A stretch of DNA of 35,000 bases from Botryococcus braunii. Taxonomy: Eukaryota; Chlorophyta; Trebouxiophyceae. The notes under the pieces are model-generated. The model searched no databases and was not told the origin of the DNA. It worked only from the letters and a program-made list of their open reading frames with translations. The position numbers and the translations under genes were made by a program. Every line of letters starts with the position of its first letter. Within the stretch, counting starts at the first letter, position 1. Location of the stretch: contig MVGU01001108.1 of NCBI GenBank assembly GCA_002005505.1, positions 35,001 to 70,000 on the forward strand. Reading direction: 5' to 3'. Below are positions 23,599 through 32,900 of the stretch, one piece after another.

Positions 23599-26500
23599 AT
23601 GGATCCCCATTGTTTGGCCTATTTGTCTTCACTCTCTGAACCCTTTGAGTTGGTAGTACCTAAGAAAAATTGTGCAGAGGCTTGCTTGCATGATTTCTTT
23701 GCAAAGAGAAAACATGATCCCAGCCTTGGTGCCTGCTTTGTTGTTAGCCAAAAAGTCTGGAAAAGCAGGAGGTTTTTCTTAGAGTACAGGACAAAGGCCA
23801 AACTAAAAGTTCTTGCTCGGGGATGTAGGGGAGAACAATTCATGTTCTCGGGCAAGGCAGGAATATTTCCTTTTTCATTTGTGCTTGCATGTGTCATGCC
23901 ACAACCATCTTGTCATGTAGGGCATGTGGGAAATCTCTCACCACTCAACCTGACTTTTGCCGTTACTGTTCGAGGCATGGAGTTTCGTGCACTCATGGAC
24001 ACTGGGGCTACCCATTCTTTTGTCCGAGGCAAAGTACTACAAGGGCTTAGGTATCACAAGGAAGCAACAACAGTAGTCCTTGCAGATGGGTCCTTGTCTG
24101 AAACCAAGGGGAAGGTTGACCTTAGTGTTAGGTTCACCCCTTCGGTAGTCACCCGCCATACTTTCTTTGTATGTGATTCTATTATGGAGGGGGTGGACCT
24201 CATTCTGGGACAAGACTGGATGTCTCTAAGGGAGGCCACAGTCAGTGTTGGGGTTGGAAAGGCACAAATAAAACATCAAGGGAAGTGGGTAACGTTGGAC
24301 CCTCACAGGAAAGTCTTACCCTGCACGTTGCAATGGGGTATGAACATAGTGAGGAAGGGGAAGAACAAAGTAGATCAATGGAGACTTTGTCTGTTGAATG
24401 TTGTCATGAGACCTGAAGAGTATGCATGGTATGAGCAGGAGTCATCCCTGGAGGAAAACGGGCTCGATCCCTCCGACGACGAATCAGGCACCTCATCAAC
24501 CAACTCCAGGGGACCGGGTACCCAGGGCGGGCCGGTCCCGGAATTATTCTCGGAACCCCTAGTGGAGGGGGAGGAAGAGGGAATAATGGAGGGGGAGGAG
24601 GAGAAGCCAACGTCGTCATCGGGTAAGCTCACGGGATCCTTGGGACTGGAGGAGGTGTTGAAGGGCAAACCGGAACAATTGGGGGTGCTCCTTAGGGAGT
24701 ACAGTGATTTGTTTCCTCGAGGTTTGCCAGGATTGCCACCGCATAGACAGGTGTATCACACCATCAGGATACAACCTGGCTCTGTACCTCCTAATAAGCC
24801 TGCTTATCGTTTATCTTCTCTAGAAATGGAAGAGTGTACTAAAACAGTGGATGAGATTCTCGCATTAGGGCACATCCGGCCCAGTCACTCACCTTATGCA
24901 TCTCCTGTTCTTTTTGTTAAAAAGAAGGAAGGAACTTATAGGATGGTAATTGATTATAGAGCTGTCAACCAGATTACCATTCCGGATAGGTACCCCTTGC
25001 CCCGGATTGATGATTTGCTTGATAGGCTCAAAGGAGCAAAGGTCTTCTCCAGCCTGGACTTATTGAGCGGATACCATCAGGTCCGGCTTAAAGAAGAAGA
25101 TATCCCAAAGACAGCATTTAGAACACCATTCGGGTTGTACGAGTTTCTGGTGCTCCCCTTTGGTTTAACGAATGCTCCGGCCACTTTTCAGCGGCTGATG
25201 AATGAAATCTTCCATGATTTCATTCGGGAGGGATTTGTCGTTGTCTATTTGGATGATGTGCTCATTTTCAGCAAGGATGAAAACATGCATTATGTTCATT
25301 TGGAAAAAGTCTTCGCTCGCTTGCGAGAGAAGCAACTCTTTGCCAAGCTACCCAAGTGTGAGTTCATGCGTTCTGAACTTCGATACTTGGGGCATATCAT
25401 TGGAAGGGATGGATTAAAGGTGGACCCACAAAAGGTGGAAGTAGTCAAGGAATGGCCCGTACCCAAAAACACCACGGATGTCCGTAGGTTTCTAGGCCTT
25501 GCAAACTACTTCAGGAAGTTTATCAGGGACTTCAGTGCCATCGCTGCTCCTTTAACAAAGTTGTCAAGCAGCAAGAGGGCATGGGAATGGGAATTGGAAC
25601 AGGAGGAATCTTTTTCAGCATTGAAGACTGCTTTGGTAGAGGCCCCTATCTTATCACTACCTGATCTTCGGAAACCATTCCAAGTGACATGTGATGCAAG
25701 TGATTTTGGGGTGGGAGCAGTTCTCATGCAGGACGGGAAAGTAGTAGCATACTATAGCAAAAAGTTGAATAGTGCAGAGCGTAACTATTCTGCTACGGAA
25801 AGGGAATTGCTGGCTGTAGTGTATGCTCTACAGGAATGGCGATGTTATGTGTTAGGAAAACCAGTCACCGTAACCACTGACCATAAGTGTAATACCTTTT
25901 TGCAACAACAGGCAGGACTTAGCCCGAGAAGAGCTAGGTGGGCTGAGCGATTGCAGGAGTTTGACATACTCTGGGTTTGGGAGCCAGGCAAGACTAACGT
26001 CGCAGATGCCTTGTCCAGGATCCCAATCCTCGCGGCCAGGCAGCTCCGACGCAACGTCGAGCCAGCGGAGCCCGAGCTCAGGAGTGTCAAGCCCCGGGTC
26101 GCAATGGACTCCGGCGGGAGGGCCCGCCCGAGCGGAGTCACCCAGCAGCTTGACACGTGTGAACCCTTCCTGGAGTTAGTAAAAAGGGCATACATGGATG
26201 ATGAGTGGTTGGGAAAGAGGTCGAACAGAAGGAAGGTGCATTTCAGGAATGGGATATGGGAATATGGGAAGGAGGGACGGAAGTATGTCCCAGGGCATTA
26301 TGAGGTGAAGGATGGGGAAGGAGTCGTGGGGAGAAACCTAAGACAAGATATACTCAAGGCATTGCATGAACCTTTGTATGTGGGACACCCTGGTTTTGCC
26401 AAGATGTATGAACTGGTGAAACGGGAATGGTGGTGGCCGGGAATGACAGAGGACGTGCGGGAATATGTTGCCTACTGTGATTCTTGTCAAAGGGTCAAAG

Positions 26501-27705
26501 CTTCAAACAAGTTGCCCGCAGGCCTCCTTCACCCCTTGCAAATCCCGACTAGGAAATGGCAAAGCATTTCCATGGATTTCATAACGGGGTTGCCACGGAG
26601 TGCAAACGGGAATGATGCCATATGGGTTGTGGTGGACCGGTTAAGTAAGTGTGCTCACTTTGTGCCCACCACCACAAAAGCTGACTCATATGATGTAGCA
26701 GTTTTGCTAAGGGATAAAGTCTGGAGATACCACGGATTTCCAGAGGAACTTGTGTCGGATAGGGATCCTAAGTTTGTGAGTAAATTTATGGATATACTCC
26801 TAAATTTAACAGGCTGCAAACCTGCACGGTCTACAGCCTATCACCCACAATCTGACGGACAAACGGAACGGGTTAACAGGATTCTTGAGGACTACCTCAA
26901 ACATTATGTTTGGGATAAGCCTAAAGAATGGGAAAACCATCTGGCTGTTGCAGAGTTTGCCTATAACAATACATGGCAAGCCTCGATCAACACCACACCG
27001 TTCCGCTTGACATATGGACAGGATCCAAACATTCCATTTGCTATGGGACACATGGAGGGGGGGAAAGCAGATCGGGCAGATCTTTTCCTCCGGAAGATGC
27101 AAGACTCCCTTACTCTTGCACGGAAGTTTTTGGCTGCAGCTCAGGAGCGGCAGGCGGCCCAGGCGAACCGCCACCGCCGGGCTGTGATCTATAAGAAGGG
27201 GGACCTTGTTCTCCTTCGGACGAAGTTCCCAGCCGCCCTGACGTCGCAGAAGTACATAAAGCTTGCCAGGCGCCGGATTGGACCCTTCCGGGTCACTGCC
27301 GTCCATCCCAACTCTGTTGAGCTGGACGTCCCCGCCGCCCTGAAGTTTCACCCACGCATAAACGTGGAATATGTGGACCTCTACAAGGGGCCACGTAACC
27401 CAGACCGCCTCAGCATTTACAAATACCAGCCGGGACCACGCATGGTCAAGGGCGATGACGGCACGGAGAATGCCGAGTACGTCGTGGACGGCATCCTCGG
27501 TCACCGTCCCTGGATGAAGGGGAACCGGGCCCTCCACTTCCCGGACGGTACCCCAGCCTACCAATACTGGGTACTGTGGTCAGGTTACGACGTCGGAGAC
27601 GACTGGGAGCCCTTGGACATGTTCGACCACGCAAAGGACACCATCAACGCCTACCACCGTCACCAGGAGTTGGGCCCGCCCAAGTGGGGCGAGACGGCCG
27701 TTTGA
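23599..27705 (+). CDS. pol: Retrotransposon Pol polyprotein: PR-RT-RNase H-IN-chromodomain
   Basis: 1368 residues, uninterrupted, in the same frame as gag. A 110-residue leader precedes an aspartic protease with active site DTGA at 134-137 and LGQDW near 203. Reverse transcriptase (about 395-575) has VIDYRAVN, LDLLSGYHQV and the catalytic YLDD at 550-553. RNase H starts with CDASD (D699) and includes ATERELLAVV and TTDHK. Integrase has a HHCC finger (H923, H930, C960, C963), then the DDE triad D993, D1054 and E1090, with the usual 35 residues between the last two. A GPF motif lies at 1228-1230. A chromodomain follows at about 1293-1352 (EYVVDGIL, YWVLWSGY, WEPLDM). Processing into separate enzymes is expected. 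The start may be ATG 23599 or TGA readthrough from gag. All key catalytic residues are present, so the element looks competent. Confidence 0.97.
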   Translation: MDPHCLAYLSSLSEPFELVVPKKNCAEACLHDFFAKRKHDPSLGACFVVSQKVWKSRRFFLEYRTKAKLKVLARGCRGEQFMFSGKAGIFPFSFVLACVMPQPSCHVGHVGNLSPLNLTFAVTVRGMEFRALMDTGATHSFVRGKVLQGLRYHKEATTVVLADGSLSETKGKVDLSVRFTPSVVTRHTFFVCDSIMEGVDLILGQDWMSLREATVSVGVGKAQIKHQGKWVTLDPHRKVLPCTLQWGMNIVRKGKNKVDQWRLCLLNVVMRPEEYAWYEQESSLEENGLDPSDDESGTSSTNSRGPGTQGGPVPELFSEPLVEGEEEGIMEGEEEKPTSSSGKLTGSLGLEEVLKGKPEQLGVLLREYSDLFPRGLPGLPPHRQVYHTIRIQPGSVPPNKPAYRLSSLEMEECTKTVDEILALGHIRPSHSPYASPVLFVKKKEGTYRMVIDYRAVNQITIPDRYPLPRIDDLLDRLKGAKVFSSLDLLSGYHQVRLKEEDIPKTAFRTPFGLYEFLVLPFGLTNAPATFQRLMNEIFHDFIREGFVVVYLDDVLIFSKDENMHYVHLEKVFARLREKQLFAKLPKCEFMRSELRYLGHIIGRDGLKVDPQKVEVVKEWPVPKNTTDVRRFLGLANYFRKFIRDFSAIAAPLTKLSSSKRAWEWELEQEESFSALKTALVEAPILSLPDLRKPFQVTCDASDFGVGAVLMQDGKVVAYYSKKLNSAERNYSATERELLAVVYALQEWRCYVLGKPVTVTTDHKCNTFLQQQAGLSPRRARWAERLQEFDILWVWEPGKTNVADALSRIPILAARQLRRNVEPAEPELRSVKPRVAMDSGGRARPSGVTQQLDTCEPFLELVKRAYMDDEWLGKRSNRRKVHFRNGIWEYGKEGRKYVPGHYEVKDGEGVVGRNLRQDILKALHEPLYVGHPGFAKMYELVKREWWWPGMTEDVREYVAYCDSCQRVKASNKLPAGLLHPLQIPTRKWQSISMDFITGLPRSANGNDAIWVVVDRLSKCAHFVPTTTKADSYDVAVLLRDKVWRYHGFPEELVSDRDPKFVSKFMDILLNLTGCKPARSTAYHPQSDGQTERVNRILEDYLKHYVWDKPKEWENHLAVAEFAYNNTWQASINTTPFRLTYGQDPNIPFAMGHMEGGKADRADLFLRKMQDSLTLARKFLAAAQERQAAQANRHRRAVIYKKGDLVLLRTKFPAALTSQKYIKLARRRIGPFRVTAVHPNSVELDVPAALKFHPRINVEYVDLYKGPRNPDRLSIYKYQPGPRMVKGDDGTENAEYVVDGILGHRPWMKGNRALHFPDGTPAYQYWVLWSGYDVGDDWEPLDMFDHAKDTINAYHRHQELGPPKWGETAV

Positions 27706-28708
27706 GGCCTTTCCCCTGCTGCCCGCTCCTCCGGTCGGTTACCTTGTCTTTGCTCTCTTTAGGAGGGAGTCCTTGTCGGGTACGCAAGGATCTGCACAGA
27801 CAAGCCGGTGGTAGGATTGCAAATGTGTGCACCCCCTCGGGATGGGATTGGGAGTGGGTCGCCCACTCCGGTGTGGGTGGACAGATGTCACACACCATGG
27901 CATGTTGCAGCCCGGAGTCTGCACGCTTTGGATAGGTGGGGGGGGAGTACACCTGCTAGCACAAGCAATCAGTTGTGGATCCTGGGCACTTTTCTGGTGA
28001 TGGGTGGAATATGTGACTAGAAGGGACTTGGAAATTGGAGAGGGATTGGGGATTCTTCTATGTGACTGGCAGGTCTTGGACTGTCTATGTCAATAGGGGG
28101 ACTTGGACTCTCTTGAAATCTTGGACCTTGAACGTTGGACTTTGTTTCTTTGTTTGTTTGTTTGTTCCTTTTGGATCATGGTTCAGAGCCAACGCAACCC
28201 GAGTCGTTCGGCATGAGCTGGAATATGTACCTTATGCGGATTTGTACAGTATGTTGACTTGGGATCATCCATTACGGGAACGGGACTCATTGGGAGCATG
28301 GAACTTCTCCATGGAAGTTCCCTACTTTTTGGACTTAAGCACTTTAATTATTCTTTTGTGTTGTATGTTTTTGGATTAGATTTTTATGTTCTTTTGGACT
28401 TGGGAAATGGGACACTTGTTTTTCATGTTTGAGCGTTTATTTCTTCATGTTTGTTCTTCGAATAAGATTAGACGCAAGTCTACTTAGTGTCCTGGAAAAG
28501 CCATAAAAAAAATAAATGGCAAGGAAGTGTTTACTTGGAGATATTCTACATTGGAAGTGGGGACCCCATGAACCACCAATTCGGCAGGGGTCAGACGGCA
28601 GTTGGAGGTTTGGGCCGTCCAGTTTACCGGTTTCTCTGGTTGTTCTTCTCAGTGAAAATCCTCGAGTGGGTTTGCATGAGGACATGCAAAGGACTAAGGG
28701 GGGGATAA
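27706..28708 (+). other. Pol-to-3' LTR spacer of the retrotransposon
   Basis: About 1 kb with no known domain, rich in short repeats of CTTGGACT/TTGGAC type (about 28030-28400). One open frame, 28035-28379 (114 codons), encodes a peptide with a hydrophobic Leu/Phe/Val-rich segment in the middle and another near its end. It has no recognisable envelope features and may be chance. The spacer ends in the polypurine tract. Confidence 0.6.
28696..28705 (+). other. Polypurine tract
   Basis: AAGGGGGGGA lies immediately upstream of the 3' LTR, separated from its TG by TAA. It is the expected primer for plus-strand DNA synthesis. Confidence 0.85.
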
Positions 28709-29186
28709 TGTAACGGAATGCGAGGATTTCCGAGCATTTCGGGACATTTGCGGGAGACGCCCTTTGGCGCCATACTGCACGCCCGTGGGAGCCACGTGGT
28801 TAGCCGCTCGAACGAGAGTAGCACCTTCCGTCGGTGATGGTTGCTTACGCCATGCATAGTTGGCACTCCGTCATTGCGTGTGTTTGATGACAATAATTGT
28901 CACCGTTAGCACGCCAGCGAGTGGACGATCTAAGGCTCTCACGAAGGATAGAGAGATAGAAGTCGTACATGGGCGGAGTCCGAATCATAGGCGTCCCTTG
29001 GCTAGGAACCCGCGTGCCGAGTAGATTAACACGAGAGGACAGAACTGGAGAAACCACAAGGGTAAGCTGTGTGGTGGGGTGGTTCTTGTAAACGCTTGCT
29101 TGCCCCAAGTGACGGACCTCGTGTCGCGCCTCGTTCCTTGCTCCCCTCCTGCCTTACTTCCTTATAAATTCCGCTGAGTTATTACA
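28709..29186 (+). repeat. 3' LTR
   Basis: 478 bases, TGTAA to TTACA; I see no difference from the 5' LTR over the whole length. It carries the same palindrome (28888-28902) and TATAAAT (29163-29169). It is followed by the ACAGG target duplication. Confidence 0.97.
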
Positions 29187-29999
29187 ACAGGAGTCGCCAA
29201 CATCCAAAGAAATCCTCCACTTTTTTCAAGTAAAAACCGATAACAGATGACAGAATGTACGACAATTTAGCCCATGGCTGAGAGTTGTGAGATTTGGTGT
29301 GTTATTTGGGGAAATTTTACAGGTTCCCCAAAAGTGTTGCCTATGATGCAGGTGTAGTTGGTTGGGGGATGGAGCTGTAGTTGGGGGATGAAAGCCGTGC
29401 CTGAAGCATTGAGGCGCATTCAGGGACAGTGGCCCACTATTAGTGGGCCATACGATCTTGAATGGTAAGGAAAAAAGTGTGGGTGCCTATCCCACACTTT
29501 CTGTATCCCATAGTAAAGTGAAAGCATATCCTAACCGCCATACGATCTTATCTTCATGATGTGCCAAATTCGGCGCGTTGTTATCCAATCCAAGGATCCA
29601 GTCCCCCAAACACTCCCTACAGCTGCAAAGCAAAACCCCAAGTGCACACCGCTGACAAACCACTTTCATGGTTGATGCGCAAATTTGGAACTTGAGTATT
29701 TTACCAGCATATGTTCAAAGTGCAAGGTATTCGATTGTGTTTCGAAGAACACTTGTAGGCCGCTATGTTCGTTTACAGCAGCGAACCTCCTCGCTTCGCG
29801 GTTACAGGAAGTTGTAGAACGAGTAGAACAATTAAACCATGCTTAAATGGCAATGCTAAACGGCACGGACATGGTCGTTGTGTACAAGTGCGTCTATCCG
29901 TCGGATTGCCGATTTTGCTTTTCCACGTATTGACACTCTGATTGGCAATTTTTCAAATGTGACGTACTTAAGATTAAGTTTCCGTTTTCGGCTCAACAG
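29187..29999. other. Non-coding stretch between the retrotransposon and cpFtsY exon
   Basis: No open frame of note. It contains two perfect hairpins (listed separately) and ends in the splice acceptor CTCAACAG (AG 29998-29999) of the first recognised cpFtsY exon. It is therefore probably intronic or 5' region of that gene. Confidence 0.55.
29430..29550. repeat. Two perfect hairpins followed by a repeated CATACGATCTT
   Basis: TGGCCCACTA and TAGTGGGCCA (29430-29450) form a 10-bp stem with a one-base centre. AAAGTGTGGG and CCCACACTTT (29474-29500) form a second 10-bp stem with a 7-base loop. CATACGATCTT occurs at about 29449 and again at about 29538. The structure resembles a small palindromic insertion or a fold in a transcript leader. 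Confidence 0.8.
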
Positions 30000-32900
30000 G
30001 TTGTTGCATCAACCACAACAGCTCAAGAAGAGAACGTGCTAGGCAAATTAGGGCGTGTCTTGAAGGCTAAAGCTGCAAGCGATCTTCAACGGCTATTTAG
30101 TGGATCCTCTAAATCCAGAGAGAGGCTTTCGGTAATCAATTTCAATTTGATTATTCTAGTAGGTAGACATTCCTGTGTAACCCTGAATCAGCTGTTGGTT
30201 GTCTTCTTGAGGCATAATAAGATCAGAAACGCGCGCAGCCAGCTGCAAATCTTAGCTCATTTGCTACGGTCCATTTGGTAAGGACAAGCTGACTTATTCA
30301 TGGGCCCTGGGCGCAGGGCCTGGATGAGGTGTTATCGCTTTGGACATTGGAGTCTAGCGAAGACTCCCTGATGGACCTGGAGGATGTTTTGATGGTGCAC
30401 CTGCTACTCCTAAGAACCCCTTATCCATAACGTGGCGTGTTGCTTTCTGCCATCCACACCATGCTCCGTCCTCTTGCAACTGTGTGTGGCTCCAGGAACC
30501 AGTGAAAGCAGCATCCTTTCAAGATCAGAATCATGACCTCTGGAACCATGTGATGCAAGTTCCTGGCATAGACAATCGTGTTTTTAATGTGAGGGAATTG
30601 TAATGTGAGGGATTACTTGGTGCTGGGCTCTGAACAGGAGTTGTTTGGAGCGGTCACGCTCAAACGTTTAGACATGTTTTTCTTTTGGGCTGAGGCCTCC
30701 TGATGTGAAGGAGCTTGCAGAAACAGGTCGTATGATGGCTGGCAGCCATGATGAGGCCGTGATGGGAGAAATCCCTGGGCATGGGTATGGGCGGGAGAAT
30801 GGGTAATGGGCATCCATGAGCTGAGATGAACCATGAGCCGAAATGAGCATGATGAGCAGTGACGGCAGGATGGATGCCCAATGGGAGAATGGCGATCCCC
30901 GCCATAAGCCATGTTCCGAGATGAGGCATCAGCCATCATGGACGCAGGCCGGCCGAGCCATCCTCTTCTGTCGGGCTGGATAAAATCTATCGACTTTGTT
31001 GATCATCCAAAAAAAAAAAAGGGAGCTCATCCGAAAGATGGGGCTCTTTACCATCATCCATAGAATTATTCTCCTTTGGGCGCACGTCGCTGGGGTCCTA
31101 CAGGAAATGAGGATCTCTTGGCTGGCTGAGGAACTGGTGAGGGCACAATCCAGGCCTGGCCCTGGCACGGTTGACGTTTCTGTGGGATGCTGCGGGGGCC
31201 ATAGGCGGCAGACCTTGGACGGCCAACTGCCACAAAGGTGCTGGATGCCGTGCGGCAGAGCATCAGGGAAGGCCGGGTGAAAAGCGCCGCGGACATCCGG
31301 GCCGAGGTGAAGCAAGCCTTGGTCAGGATGCTGAGCCCCGAGGGAGTGGCCCGGGACCTCCAACTGGGCGATGCGAAGCCCGCTGTTATTCTGGTGGTTG
31401 GTGTGAATGGAGGGGGAAAAACCACCTCCATTGGCAAGCTGGCGCACCAATTTCAGCGGGAAGGGGCGCAGGTGGGCCACTTCAAGCTGCATTCTCACCC
31501 ACTATCATGGACTCATTTGGGGAGTGCTTTTTGTGTTTAAGAGAACAGCTGCAACAACTTTTCCCTTTTCAACCATTTTATGAAGGGGGGGTGAAGGATT
31601 AAGAATAGAAAGGGGGGTCAGAAGAGCCCTCCCCCCCTCGCCCCGCATTGTACGCCACCCTTCTCCTTTTTGTCTACGCAGGCATGCCTTGTTCTCGCAC
31701 ATCTGCGAAGTCAACGGCACACGCTGGCGGGCCGCTGCTTCGCAAGCGACCCGGTGTGACGTAGAGGTGGTGTGAAGGGTGGCTTTGGTTGCATGGCCTC
31801 TCTCTTCCAGTGCATCTGTGACGGCAGGAGGTGTGACGGCAGGAGGTGTGACAGCATGCGGCGTGACGGCAGGTGGTGGGACAGCATGCGGCGTGACGGC
31901 AGGTGGTGTGACGGGTGCAACAGGTCCTGCTGGCAGCGGGCGACACCTACAGAGCTGCTGCTGTAGAGCAACTGGAGGGTTGGGCGGAACGCAGCGGGGC
32001 GCAGTTTCATGCCCCTGCCAAGGATGGACAACGGCCCGATGCCGTGCTGGGCCAGGCTGTTGATCAGGTGCGCGTGCCTCCAGCGGGACGCGGCTGGGCG
32101 TTGCACTGTACATCTCTCTCGTTGCATTACTTCCCACCCTTGTTTCTCTGCAGGGCTGCAGCAGGATGCGGCGGCGAGTTGCTCAGTACACTTCTTTAGT
32201 TTGATTTCTTTGTGCCCTTCTTTTTAGCATGACTACAGCGGGACATGCAGCGGATAGGGCGGGGCCTTGCACTGTACATGTCTCTCGTTGCATTGCTTCC
32301 CACCCTTGTTTCACTGCAGGGCTGCAACGGCACGCAGCTGGGCGTTGCATTGTACACCGCTCTCGCTGCATTCCTTTCTTCCCTTGCTTCTCTGTCGGGC
32401 TGCACTGGGACGCGGCGGGGCGGTGCACTGTATATCTCTCTCGTTGCATTTCTTTCTTCCATTGCTTCTCCGCAGGGCTGCATCGGGACGCGGCTGGGCG
32501 TTGCATTGTACACCGCGCTTATTGCAGTTCCATTTCCCCTTGTCCTTTGGGCAACCGCTCAGTCGCACTCTGTGCGCTTCCGCATGTTGGTTGTAGGGGA
32601 GCGTCGCCCACGCGCACCGCTGGGGGATTACCATTTAAAACAGAAGACTGAATTGTATCATCTCAGTCCCCCGCTGGTTTTAGCATGTATGCTTATAAAC
32701 AATATTTGAATTAGATTCCCAGAAAAGGTGCCCTAAAACCATCCGTGACGGGGAGCTTGGGAGACGTGCAGGCGAAAGCAAAGGGCCTTGACGTGGTGAT
32801 CTGCGACACATCAGGCCGATTGCAAAACAACTCGAGGCTCATGGGGGAGCTGCCAAGGTACCGAAAGGCGTTGGCCCGCAAGCTGCCCGGGGCCCCGCAC

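Larger units (their letters stand above)
21732..29191 (+). mobile_element. Complete Ty3/gypsy chromovirus-type LTR retrotransposon
   Basis: The element spans 21737-29186 (7450 bases) and is flanked by a 5-base target duplication, ACAGG, at 21732-21736 and 29187-29191. Both 478-base LTRs start TGTAA and end TTACA. The order is 5' LTR, primer-binding site, gag with a CCHC knuckle, and pol with protease, reverse transcriptase, RNase H, integrase and a C-terminal chromodomain. A spacer of about 1 kb, a polypurine tract and the 3' LTR follow. The pol order with integrase last places it in Ty3/gypsy (Metaviridae); the chromodomain places it among chromoviruses. No stop or frameshift interrupts the coding domains except the single TGA between gag and pol. 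Identical LTRs imply a very recent insertion. Confidence 0.97.

Noticed and set aside
26806..27564. 252-residue reverse-strand frame within pol
   Set aside because: It is a shadow of the integrase coding sequence.
30929..31498. 189-residue reverse-strand open frame
   Set aside because: It is antisense to the cpFtsY exon that encodes the P-loop; no domain of its own.
32229..32709. Overlapping forward frames with about 26-residue repeats
   Set aside because: They arise from the 78-base intronic array, where all frames stay open. They lie between clear cpFtsY splice sites and no cpFtsY homologue has such an insertion.
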